From NCBI GenBank assembly GCA_039707655.1, contig CM077672.1:195524537-195588536 (forward strand): a DNA stretch of 64,000 bases, given 5' to 3'. The notes under the pieces were generated by a model. The model worked only from the letters and a program-made list of their open reading frames with translations, made no database searches and had not been told where the DNA came from. The translations under genes were made by a program, and so were the position numbers. The stretch's first letter is position 1, and every line of letters begins with the position of its first letter. Positions 53,735 to 64,000 of this stretch are shown here, piece by piece. Source of the stretch: Elymus sibiricus (lineage: Eukaryota; Streptophyta; Magnoliopsida; Poales; Poaceae).

Positions 53735-55252
53735 TGAAAGCACATTCGCTCCCTTGGTGGTTATGGTAATCTATGCTAACATACATTTTGTTGGACTGAT
53801 GTTTTTATCTAGAGTATTTCAGACAAGCTCAACAATGGCATGGCAAGGACAGGAAGATGTGGAATCCCTCAAAATACTAAGGACAAGATTGGCATCCACA
53901 AGACTCTTCATTTTCATTTTAGTGATCCAAGATCACATTGAGTCCATAGGAAAAGCCAATACTATTAAAAGGGGATGAGGTATTGTTGATGAGGTTGTTG
54001 CTCAAAGTGCTCAGTGATATTGCTCCAAAAACCCTCAATCACTTTCCCACAACACATCTGTCCAAAACCCTAATTCATCAATTTGGTCCCACCAATAACA
54101 TCTACTCCGGACTCACCGAGATGATCACTTCACTGCCACAGCCAAAACCCTAACACTTTGGTGTAACCGAAATGGTTCTCGGTCCCACCAAGACGGCTTG
54201 ACCAAGTTGTTGTAACTATGTCACTTCACTTCAGAATTTTCGAGATGAAATTTTCGGTCTCACTGAAACGTGGTCTTGCCCTAGCCATTGCACTTCGGTC
54301 TCACCGAGATGCTTTGATCGGTCCTACCAAAAAGCCTAACGTTCATGTCTTTTACACTAGTCGGTCTCATCGAGATTTTCATGTCGGTGTCACCGAGTTA
54401 GGTCAAAGACTTGTAACGGTTGGATTTTAGGTGAAGGTTATTTTTACCCCTCCACCACCCTCTTACCAAGTAAAAGAGCCATCAGAACGTGCCTACATTT
54501 CCACCACACATTTTCTGAGAGAGAACCACCTACTCATGTGTTGAGATCAAGACATTCTAATCCAACCATTTGAACCTTGATTTCCAGCCTTTTCCAAGTT
54601 GCTTTCCACTCAAATCTTTCTTCCACAAAATCCAAATCTGTGAGGAAGTGTTTGAGTGTTGGGGAGACTATCACTTGAAGCACAAGAGCAAGGAGTTCAT
54701 CATCAACACACCATTTATTACCTTTTGGAGAGTGGTGTCTACTAGATTGGTTAGGTGTCACTTGGGAGCCTCCAAGATTATGTGGAGTTGAACCAAGGAG
54801 TTTGTAAGGGCAAGGAGATCGCATACTTCGTGAAGATCTACCCCGAGTGAGGCTAGTCCTTCATGGACGGAAGCCATGGTGGAAGAGGCAAGGTTGCTTC
54901 TTCGTGGACCCTTCGTGGGTGGAGCCCTCCGTGGACTCGCGCAACCGTTACCCTCCGTGGGTTGAAGCCTCCATCAACATGGACGTACGATAGCACCACC
55001 TATCGGAACCACGCCAAAAACACCGTGTCTTCATTGCGTTTGATCTTCTTATCTCTACCCCATTACTTTCTGTACATTTGCATGCTTTACTATTTCCGCT
55101 GCTCAATCTCTAGATATGCATGTGTAGAAAGTCTTGGTGATATCTTAACTTGTGCCAAAATCTGTCTAAATTTCAAGAGAACTAAAAACTGCACCTCTGG
55201 TTGGTTAAGAGTCTATTCACCCCCCCTCTAGACCTATCTCCTCGACCCCACA
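53735..55252 (+). repeat. 5' LTR of Copia J
   Basis: Pair of 61030-62545. The TATA-like region reads GGTTATTTTTACCCC (54437-54451), where the 3' LTR has GGCTATTTATACCC. Palindromes of the TCGGT-N3-ACCGA type cluster at 54100-54400. Confidence 0.92.
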
Positions 55253-55253
55253 A

Positions 55254-55271
55254 TTGGTATTAGAGCTTTGG
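55254..55271 (+). other. Primer-binding site of Copia J
   Basis: TTGGTATTAGAGCTTTGG one base after the LTR; methionine-tRNA type with one substitution (TATTAG for TATCAG). Confidence 0.75.
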
Positions 55272-55307
55272 TCGCCATTGCTTTGGTTTAATCACCATTG
55301 GAGGGAG

Positions 55308-58300
55308 ATGGATGTGTCTACTTTGGGGAGTCTTAGACGTAGAGTGCCTATTCTCAATGGGGAGTACTATCACTTTTGGAAGGATGAGATGCTTGACATC
55401 TTTGATGAATTTAACTTGAGCAAGTACATTCATAATCCTTATGTGCCTCCCATTGATCCCTTGCATCCCACTCATGAAGAGGAAATTCACATGCTTCGTA
55501 ATCTTAGAACTATCAATCTTATCATTAGAGGATTACCTAAAGTTGTGCTTGGTTGTATGCAAAACTTTGAGTGTGCCTATACTCTATGGAATGACTTGGA
55601 AAAGCGATATCCTGACTACTCTTTAAAGAATCTTGATGAGATTCTTCATAAGACTATTGCTTTTCACAAGATGAAGCCTAGTGATCCTAACTTTGATGAT
55701 TGCTTATTTGAACTTCGTGATCTTATGCATGCTAAAGGAGATGTTAGAACTATTAGCAACATTATCACGGAAGCCATTAGAATTCATAAACTTGAACATT
55801 GTCATGATCATGAAACTAATGAATTCATTGCCCTAGGTGATGATCACATACATGTTGATGATGATGATGTTGAGCATGGCTATTATGATGAAGACGAAGA
55901 ATTTGATATCGAATATGAGAAGACTATGAGTAATCTTAGTCTCATGGCAAATCTTCGAGATTACATGGCCGAAGGAAAAGAGTGGATTCTTGATAGTGGA
56001 TGTACCAATCACATGACCGGAGATAGAGACATGTTTCCCGAGCTTGCAAAAAATGATGGTCCATGCAAGTATGTGACTTATGGAGACAACTCCAAGGGTA
56101 AGGTACTTGGCCTTGGTAAGGTGGCCATATCCAATGATAGCTCCATTCAAAATGTTATGCTTCTTGAATCTCTTGGCTACAATCTTCTTTCTGTATCTAG
56201 ACTAGCCGACTTTGGTTTCAATGGTCTATTTACCGAAGTAGATTGCCAAGTATGTCGTCGAGATAATCATAATATGGTCTTTACCGGCATTCGTAGAGGT
56301 GATCTATACATTTTTGACTTCACTAAGAGAGCCCAACCCCGTACATGTTTAATTGCTAAATCTTCTAAAGGTTGGTTATGGCATAGGAGACTTGGAAATG
56401 TTGGCATGCATAATCTTGATAAACTTGTTAAGGGAGATCATATTCTTGGTGTGAAAGATGTTATCTTTGATAAGGATAGACTTTGTAGTGCTTGCCAAGC
56501 AGGAAAACAAGTTGGAGGAAGTCATCCCGTGAAGAACATTATGACCGCAAGGAGACCACTCAAGCTGCTTCACATGGATCTCTTCGGTCCCAACTCCTAT
56601 AAAAGTCTTGGTGGTAACTCTTTCAGTTTGGTCATTGTTGATGATTTTTCCAGATTTACATGGGTGTTCTTTCTCGATGACAAATCGCAGGTACAAAAGA
56701 TCTTCAAGAACTTCGCTAGGAAGGCCCAAAATCAATTTGAAGTGAAGATCAAGAAGGTTCGGAGTGACAACATAACGGAGTTCAAGAACGCCAATGTGGA
56801 TACCTTTCTTGATGAGGAAGGCATTTCACATGAGTTCTCGGCTATGTACACACCTCAACAAAATGGAGTTGTTGAGAGGAAGAACCGGACTCTTATAGAG
56901 ATGGCAAGGACAATTCTTGATGAATACAAGATGCCAAAGCACTTTTGGGTGGAAGCGGTTGAGACAGCTTGTCATGCTACAAATCGACTCTGTCTTCACA
57001 AGCTTCTTGGTAAAACGGTGTATGAACTACTCACCGGTAACAAACCACAAGTTGGATACTTTCGAGTATTTGGCTCAAAATGTTACATTCTTGATAAGCA
57101 TCATCATTCAAAGTTTGCTCCTAAATTTCATGAAGGGTTTCTACTTGGTTATGGATCGAACTCTCACACCTACCGTGTCTATAACAACTTCACTCAAAAA
57201 GTTGAAGAGACGGTAGATGTGAAGTTTGATGAGACTAACAGCTCGCAAGTCGAGCAATTGCCAATTGATGTAGGAGATCAAGAACCATCGAAAGAAATCC
57301 AAGACTTGTCCATTGGCAAGATTCGACCTGTGGAGGTGAAGGAGAGTACTTCTTCCATTCAAGTGGAAGCCCCAACCTCACGTCAAGGTGAACAACAAGT
57401 TGACATGGAGGCATCACAAGTGGAACACGTCAAGACGAAGGGAATGAGGAAGTGCAACAAGATGATCCACCTCAACCTCCTTCTCCACCTCCACAAGCGA
57501 ACAATGACAATAACAACAATGAAGAAGAAGAATATGATGATGAGGAAGCCTCACCACAACCCAAGCAAAAGCTACCTCGAGTTAGAGCACGAATTGACAA
57601 GAATCATCCCGTCGAACAAATACTTGGAGATATCCAATCCGGGAGAATCACTCGCTCTAAATCTCGTTTAGCTAACTTTTGTGAGCATTACTCATTCATT
57701 TCTAGTGTTGAACCTTTGAAGGTAGAAGAAGCTCTCGAGGATCTCGATTGGGTAAATGCAATGCATGAGGAGCTACACAACTTTCAGAGGAATCAAGTTT
57801 GGACGCTGGTTGAGATGCCTAAAGATGAGCAAAACATTATTGGAACCAAATGGGTATTTTGGAATAAGCAAGATGAAGATGGACAATTTGTATGCAACAA
57901 GGCTTGTCTCGTAGCACAAGGTTACACACAAGTCGAAGGTATGGACTATGGTGAGACCTATGCCCCCGTTGCTAGACTTGAGTCCATTCGCATTTTGCTT
58001 GCTTATGACAATCACCATGACATCACACTTTACCAAATGGATATTAAAAGTTCTTTCTTAAATGGTGAAATTGAGGAGGAAGTTTATGTTAAACAACCTC
58101 CCGGCTTTGTTAATCCCAAGAAACCTAACCATCTTTATAAACTTCGTAAAGCTCTTTATGGTCTTAAACAAGCCCCTAGAGCTTGGTACAAATGCTTGAC
58201 AAAGTTTCTTCTTGAAAAGGGTTTCTAAATTGGGAAAATTGACTCAACTTTGTTCACTAAGAGGGTTAATGGAGAATTATTTGTATGCCAAATATATGTT

Positions 58301-59247
58301 GATGACATTATCTTTGGATCTACTAACCCCTCTTTTAGTGAAATTTTTGGAAGGTTGATGTCGGAAAAGTATGAGATATCTATGATGTGTGAACTCAAAT
58401 TCTTCCTTGGTTTGCAAATCAAGCAAACTAAGGAGGTACCTTTGTTTCTCAAACAAAGTATACCAAGGACTTATTCAAAAAGTTCAACATGCAAGAAAGT
58501 AAAGGTATGAAAACTCCCATGCCCACGAGTGGACATCTTGACTTGACCAAGGATGGCAAACCGGTTGATCAAAAGGTTTATCGATCTATGATTGGTTCAT
58601 TGCTATATATATGTGCCTCCCGTCCCGACATTATGCTAAGTGTGTGCATGCGTGCACGATACCAAGTGGCACCAAAAGAGTGTCACCTTAAGGCCGTGAA
58701 AAGAATTGTGAGATACTTGTTACATACACCAAACTTTGGCATTTGGTATCCCAAAGGATCTTCTTTTAATCTTGTTGGCTATTTTGATTCGGACTATGCC
58801 GGAGACAAGGTTGATAGAAAATCCACTTCGGGTACATGTCAATTTCCTGGTAGATCTCTTGTATCTTGGTTCTCCAAGAAACAAAATTCGGTATCTCTAT
58901 CTACCACCGAAGTGGAATACATTGCCGCGGGATCATGTTGTGCTCAATTACTATGGATGACACAAACTCTTAAAGACTATGGTGTGCATGAGAGACATGT
59001 ACCATTACTATGTGACAATGAGAGTGCTATTAAGATTGCACACAATCCCGTGCAACATTCTCGAACTAAGCATGTTGAGGTTCGTCACCATTTCATTCGA
59101 GATCATGTTGAGAAAGGTGACATTAACCTCAAGCATGTTCGTACCGAAAAGCAATTGGCAGATATCTTCACTAAACCTCTTGATGAGAAGGTATTTTGTC
59201 ACTTGAGGAGTGAGTTGAACATCATTGATGCTTCAAACGTGAACTAG
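55308..59247 (+). pseudogene. Broken gag-pol polyprotein of Copia J
   Basis: Order is Copia-type: gag, protease, integrase, RT, RNase H. From the ATG at 55308: gag (PILNGEYYHFWKDEMLDIF, FECAYTLWNDLEKRYPDYSL) without a zinc knuckle; protease WILDSGCTNHMTGD near residue 228; GAG-pre-integrase with WLWHRRLGN and CSACQAGK; integrase core D (HMDLFGP, residue ~422), D (RSDNITEF, ~485; usually SDNGTEF) and E (NGVVERKNRT, ~522). A frameshift at about 57440 leads to RT (57452-58510) with YQMDIKSSFLNG and catalytic YVDDIIFGS, interrupted by an in-frame TAA at 58226-58228. Another shift near 58440 leads to RNase H (to 59247) with STTEVEYIA and LADIFTKPL. It cannot make a complete enzyme. Confidence 0.93.
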
Positions 59248-61029
59248 AGATTCACTTGGGTGCATACAAGGGCATGAGCATTCTTGACTAATCCATGATA
59301 CTTCTATGATCACATTATATCTTGGACACTTTGCTCCCTTGTATTGTATCTAGCCTCTTGTAGGTACTTGGAAAAGCTTCATGTCACAAGATTGCATCTC
59401 ACTCTTATCTTGAGCAATCTTGTATAACCCAAGTATCAACAATCTTTGGTGGAACAAGGGACAAGACAGCTCAAACATATCCTTTGACAACATTTGAGCT
59501 TATACTTCATTCTTGTCATTTTGGATGCATATGTTGTTCCTTGCAAATCTAACCCATGTAGGAAGATGAACTACAAATGATAGGGTTGCTCCCAACTTCA
59601 CTTCATGAGCATCCACCTCAAGTTCAACTACATGATGAACATGACCACCAAAACCCCAATGCAAGTTCTCACATCTTAGAGAAGCTTTACTCAAAGTCAT
59701 GAGCTAAAGCAACTCAACAAGATGTGAATACATTGAAATGCTTAAAGGAAAAATGGTAACCCCATTTTGAGCTTAACGATGAGTATGACCTATGATCAAG
59801 TGATCTCACTTGACTGCTAGGTCAATATACTCTAACATAGGTGACCTAGTCGCCGACCCCTCTAGATGAAGTTCTCTAGTGTCTCTCTTATGTTCTTCTC
59901 TTGCTAGAGTGTTTCTTTTTCAAAAAAGAACTTCATCTAGATGTTTCTTTGTTTCTCTATTTCTTCTTTTCTGTGTTCTTTTTTAGCTAGTTTCTTGGTT
60001 AATTCATTGCAAATCTTTGTGAGGATTCTTTGCCTAGTGAGCTGAGTTGACAAAATCTTCCATTTGCACCAAACTCGGTCACACCGAATTGTATCAACTC
60101 GGAGTCACCGAATTTGCTACTCAAAGGGATTTTCTGTCAAATATTTCCTGAGTTTTCTGCTCCAGCTCCACTCAATGATTCTTTCCCTCTACTTGCATCT
60201 GGAACTACTCAATGGCTAGTTGTGTTTCTCAAGGACCACACCCACTTGACCAATAACCTTGAATCTATCCCTTCTTGGAAATTGATGTCAAAGGGGGAGA
60301 GAGATGCACATCAAAGCTTATCACCACAAGCTCTTCCTTGTCAAAGGGGGAGAGAGAGATGCACCTTACAAGAGGAGAGAATGTTACATGTATCTAAGAG
60401 GGGAGAAACATGATATGTTTTTGTTTCTGGTGCTCTAGTTTTCTCACCCGACCTACTCCCAATATCCATTGTCAGATTCAGGGGGAGAGACAGTTCTTTT
60501 AGGGGAGTTAACTAATTCTATTTGATCTGTCTTTTGGGGACATGTCTGCGTCTGACAGAAGTATTCACTTAGTGATACTTTCTTCTACATGTCATCCCAA
60601 TCTTGGTTTCTTGTTGATCTTGTGTCCTTTCTTGGAGAAATTATCTTGTGTTATCTAACCCTGTTTTCTCAAGTGTATTTCTTTAGGTTTATGATCAAGA
60701 ACTTCGAGGTAAGTATGTGCATCATACTCATGTACATGATGACTTCTTGCTTTTGCACATATTGTTTGCAAGAAAATAGTCATGAACATGTGGGTACTTC
60801 AACTTCTTTTTGTTGCTCTGATGCATATAGCCAAGATACATGTTACATGTGTATTTCCTTCACTTTGTGCATCTACCTTCCTTAAGCTATCATCATTTAC
60901 TAGCTGCACATCTTTAGGGGGAGCTCATACATGTTACATGTTTTCTTCAAAGCTATCATACAATCTTCTATTACATCTTTATTTGAAGCTTTGATGTATG
61001 TTGTCATCAATTACAAAAAAGGGGGAGAT
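59248..61029 (+). other. Untranslated 3' interior of Copia J with multiple polypurine tracts
   Basis: No convincing gene. AAAGGGGGAGAGAGATGCA occurs at about 60292 and again near 60345, with further purine tracts at about 60480, 60497 and 60917 and the true tract at 61015-61029. Confidence 0.75.
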
Positions 61030-62545
61030 TGAAAGCACATTTGCTCCCTTGGTGGTTTTGGTAATCTATGCCAACATACATTTTGTTGGACTGATGTTTT
61101 TATCTAGAGTATTTCAGACAAGCTCAATAATGGCATGGCAAGGACAAGAAGATGTGGAATCCCTCAAAATACTAAGGACAATATTGGCATCCACAAGACT
61201 CTTCATTTTCATTTTAGTGATCCAAGATCACATTGAGTCCATAGGAAAAGCCAATACTATTAAAAGGGGATAAGGTATTGTTGATGAGGTTGTTGCTCAA
61301 AGTTCTCAGTGATATTGCTCCAAAAATCCTCAATCACTTTCCCACAACACATCTGTCCAAAACCCTAATTCATCATTTCGGTCCCACCAATAACATCTAC
61401 TCCGGACACACCGAGATGATCACTTCATTGCCACAGCCAAAACCCTAACACTTCGGTGTAATCGAAATGGTTCTCGGTCCCACCGAGACGGCTTTACCAA
61501 GTTGCTGTAACTATGTCACTTCACTTCGGAATTTCCGAGATGAAATTTTCAGTCTCACCGAAACGTGGTCTTGACCTAGCCATTGCACTTCGGTCTCACC
61601 GAGATGTTTTGATCGGTCCCACCGAAAAGCCTAACATTCATGTCTTTTACACTAGTCGGTCTCACCGAGATTTTCATGTCGGTGTCACCAAGTTGGGTCA
61701 AAGACTTGTAACGGTTGGATTTTAGGTGAAGGCTATTTATACCCATCCACCACCCTCTTACCAAGTAAGAGAGCCATCAGAACGTGCCTACATTTCCACC
61801 ACACATTTTCTGAGAGAGAACCATCTACTCATGTGTTGAGATCAAGACATTCCAATCCAACCATTTGAACCTTGATTTCTAGCCTTTCCAAGTTGCTTTC
61901 CGCTCAAATCTTTCTTCCATCAAATCCAAATCTGTGAGGAAGTGTTTGAGTGTTGGGGAGACTATCACTTGAAGCACAAGAGCAAGGAGTTCATCATCAA
62001 CACACCATTTATTACCTTTTGGAGAGTGGTGTCTCCTAGATTGGTTAGGTTTCACTTGGAAGCATCCAAGATCATGTGGAGTTGAATCAAGGAGTTTGTA
62101 AGGGCAAAGATATCACCTACTTCGTGAAGATCTACCCCGAGTGAGGCTATTCCTTCATGGACGGAAGCCAGGGTGGAATAGGCAAGGTTGCTTCTTTGTG
62201 GACCCTTCGTGGGTGGAGCCCTCCGTGGACTCGCGCAACCGTTACCCTCCATGGGTTGAAGCCTCCAACAATGTGGACGTACTATAGCACCACCTATCGG
62301 AACCATGCCAAAAACATCGTGTCTTCATTGTGTTTGATCTTCTTATCTCTACCCCATTACTTTCCGTACATTTGCATGCTTTACTATTTCCGCTGCTCAA
62401 TCTCTAGATATGCATGTGTAGAAAGTCTTGGTGATATCTTTACTTGTGCCAAAATCTGTCTAAATTTCAAGAGAACTAAAAACTGCACCTTTGGTTGGTT
62501 AAGAGTCTATTCAACCCCCTATAGACCTATCTTCTTGACCCCACA
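61030..62545 (+). repeat. 3' LTR of Copia J
   Basis: Matches 53735-55252 with scattered substitutions; followed by GTTAC. TATA-like GGCTATTTATACCC at about 61727-61742. Confidence 0.92.
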
Positions 62546-62550
62546 GTTAC

Positions 62551-63490
62551 ATAGTCGTGTCAAGTTGTTGGTCGTAGCGTTTAGTCCTTTAGAGTTTTGA
62601 GTTCTGTTCACAAGTTGTCATGCCGCCGCCGCACCATCGTCATCACCGCTGCCATCTACCACCACCGTACCATCTTCATCACCGCTGCCATATACCACCA
62701 CTGCACCGTGTTCATTACCGCTGCCTTATACCACCACCGCTTATCCGCCACCAATCTGAGTCCATATACACAACCGCTTATCCACCACCAATCCGAGTCC
62801 ATCACCAATTCGAGTTGCCTTGTCTGAGTATGTTTCGAATTTCATCAATCTTGCTCCGTTCCGTAGAAGAGAGGTGATTTCCAAAAAAAAGAGTCCGGAG
62901 AAAGTTCCACCTCTAGTGTCCAGAACGGTTCCTTCACGTTTCAGCAAAAAGTTCCGTTCTAGTGTCTTGAAAAGTTCTGAAAACATCAAAAATAATTTCG
63001 TGCCTATACTGTTTTTAGGCTTTGGGAAGCATTTTGAGACACTCGCCATTATAGTGATTTTTTGCAAAAAAAAAAGTGCGCCAAAAAAAATCAGTGTGCT
63101 TTTCCCTTGATTACGTGCCGCAGCATGATTTTGTTGGTGTTCTAGGCTCGCGTCTCTAGCACGGTCTAGCCTAGGACCAGCACAGTATCGTCGTTGAACG
63201 TTTATTCAACTTTGCATCTCTGAATTGATTATTGCTGACCCTTTTTGCTCCCATATTATAAGCCCTCCCAGCTACACATACATCTACGTCGTGCGTTTGA
63301 CACCACCTGGCCATCACTCTATCCAAGCTTTGAGAGTTTTGACTGCAACAGTTGCTGATTACCGCCTGCTGCTTGGTAAGAACGGGTAAGAATTTGTGAT
63401 TCGCTTGACGGGTTTGTGACTTTCCACCAGACCACATCCTATTAGTAGCCTGTAGGACATATTCTTGTGTGTTTCTATTTGCTGCTAACC
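62551..63490 (+). other. Leader region of Gypsy I with a 36 bp minisatellite
   Basis: Untranslated leader between PBS and gag. Three copies of a ~36 bp unit (CATCACCGCTGCCAT.TACC) lie at about 62640-62745. No other gene seen. Confidence 0.6.
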
Positions 63491-64000
63491 ATGATAGGAT
63501 CACAAGCCGACGAGGTTGACTGGGAGAACATGACGAACTAGGAGTTACATGATAAATTTCAGCAAATGATGAGTGGACAGGTGCAAGATTTGCTGAACAT
63601 ATTTGAAGACGCCATGGAGAAGATAGATGGCATTGAGAAGACATTCGAAACAAAGCTAGATGATAAGTTTAATGATCTGCTTGTGCGTCTTCCACAACCA
63701 CCACCGGCTGCACCTGTCGCACCTCTGCAACAATGACAACAACAACAACATCGCCTTCCAAATCAGGTGGGACGAGCACAACGTGTGCCTCTCGAGCCAG
63801 GCCAACATTCTGGTGCCACTGCAACTGCTGTTGATGCTTTTGTGGCTCCTGCTTCTACTGCCGAGGAGGACGATGATTACGAGGAAGAGGTTGCTCAAAA
63901 TCAGAACTACGTGCAACCACCAGCACCACCACTAGGTCGTCCACATGCATATGATCGCAACGGTAGGGCTGCACCACCCCCTCAGGTACGAGATAATGAT
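63491..64000 (+). pseudogene. Gag start of Gypsy I
   Basis: The ATG at 63491 opens MIGSQADEVDWENMTN and hits an in-frame TAG at 63539-63541. The frame continues: ELHDKFQQMMSGQVQDLLNI, then KTFETKLDDKFNDLL and a Pro-rich stretch. There is an in-frame TGA in a glutamine run near 63737, then GRAQRVPLEPGQHSGATATA, running off the right edge. A helical start followed by a Pro/Gln-rich linker is usual for grass Gypsy gag. At least two stops make this a pseudogene. Confidence 0.65.

Larger units (their letters stand above)
53735..62545 (+). mobile_element. Full-length Sirevirus-like Copia retrotransposon J
   Basis: LTRs 53735-55252 and 61030-62545 (1,518 and 1,516 bases), ends TGAAAGCACA...CCCCACA, target duplication GTTAC on both sides. 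PBS TTGGTATTAGAGC at 55254-55266, polyprotein 55308-59247, an untranslated region with several AGGGGGAG tracts, and polypurine tract AAAAAAGGGGGAGAT at 61015-61029. The palindromic LTR motifs (TCGGTCTCACCGA) and multiple purine tracts fit Sireviruses. The polyprotein is broken, so this copy is not self-sufficient. Confidence 0.95.
52631..64000 (+). mobile_element. Gypsy-type retrotransposon I, split by Copia J and cut by window edge
   Basis: Pieces 52631-53734 and 62551-64000. Order: pol C-terminus, LTR, PBS, leader, [Copia J], leader, gag start. The GTTAC at 53730-53734 and 62546-62550 is J's target duplication. The element continues beyond the right edge. Confidence 0.7.

Noticed and set aside
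53545..55271. tRNA-like sequence near the LTR ends
   Set aside because: Only short primer-binding sites complementary to tRNA ends; no cloverleaf.
55254..55307. Extension of the Copia J polyprotein to 55254
   Set aside because: That part overlaps the primer-binding site and begins with TTG; the first ATG is at 55308.
62597..62877. His/Pro-rich frames
   Set aside because: Products of the 36 bp minisatellite in the Gypsy I leader.

Overview
The window looks like intergenic DNA from a large-genome grass, most likely of the wheat tribe (Triticeae). The evidence is the set of nested transposable elements: Gypsy elements with PBS-type sequences TGGCGCC..., an LTR beginning TGATACGTCTCC, two Sirevirus-type Copia elements, and a Caspar-like CACTA transposon with TTTGCCGTC subterminal repeats. 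I found no intact ordinary host gene, no rRNA or tRNA gene and nothing prokaryotic. Family names are from memory of sequence hallmarks and were not searched.

Layout, left to right. (A) 1-3228: minus-strand Gypsy remnant (protease, gag, PBS, LTR). 3229-3974: LTR-like sequence of unknown family. (B) 3975-4304 and 16738-17122: another LTR-type fragment, split by (C) a plus-strand Gypsy at 4305-16737 (near-match target duplications GGTGC/GGTGT). C is itself split by (D) a complete non-autonomous LTR element at 7340-14005 (target duplication GCCAT) that cuts an open reading frame of C in two. (E) A minus-strand Gypsy lies in pieces at 17123-19461, 26955-27172 and 48813-52630. Two DNA transposons sit in E: (F) a Caspar-like CACTA at 19462-26954 (duplication TCT) with a decayed transposase gene, and (G) a transposase-less CACTA-like element at 27173-48812 (duplication GTC). 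(I) A plus-strand Gypsy follows at 52631-53734 and 62551-64000, split by (J) a full-length Sirevirus-like Copia at 53735-62545 (duplication GTTAC).

The most interesting part is G with its cargo. G has no transposase but carries gene-like material: a spliced B3-domain gene fragment with a 760-770 bp tandem duplication, a charged repeat protein, a satellite-like array of about 4.5 units of ~505 bp flanked by 300 bp direct repeats, and a chimeric reading frame followed by an exon resembling the end of a DEDDy 3'-5' exonuclease. That reading frame is interrupted by (H), a minus-strand Copia at 35697-47409 (duplication GCGGC). H has gag but no protease, integrase, RT or RNase H. Where pol should be it has what looks like a complete plant transcription unit: G-box, TATA box, untranslated first exon, a 416 bp 5'UTR intron, and an uninterrupted frame of about 1,212 codons.

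How the parts relate. D, F, G, H and J have recognisable target duplications, so the order of insertion can be read: E before F and G; G before H; C before D; I before J. Coding regions of the older elements are broken by stops and frameshifts, while H's long reading frame is intact. Several small cis-motifs (a hairpin before the polypurine tract, a hairpin after gag, and an ~84 bp palindromic repeat) recur in different Gypsy elements and suggest shared RNA-level signals.
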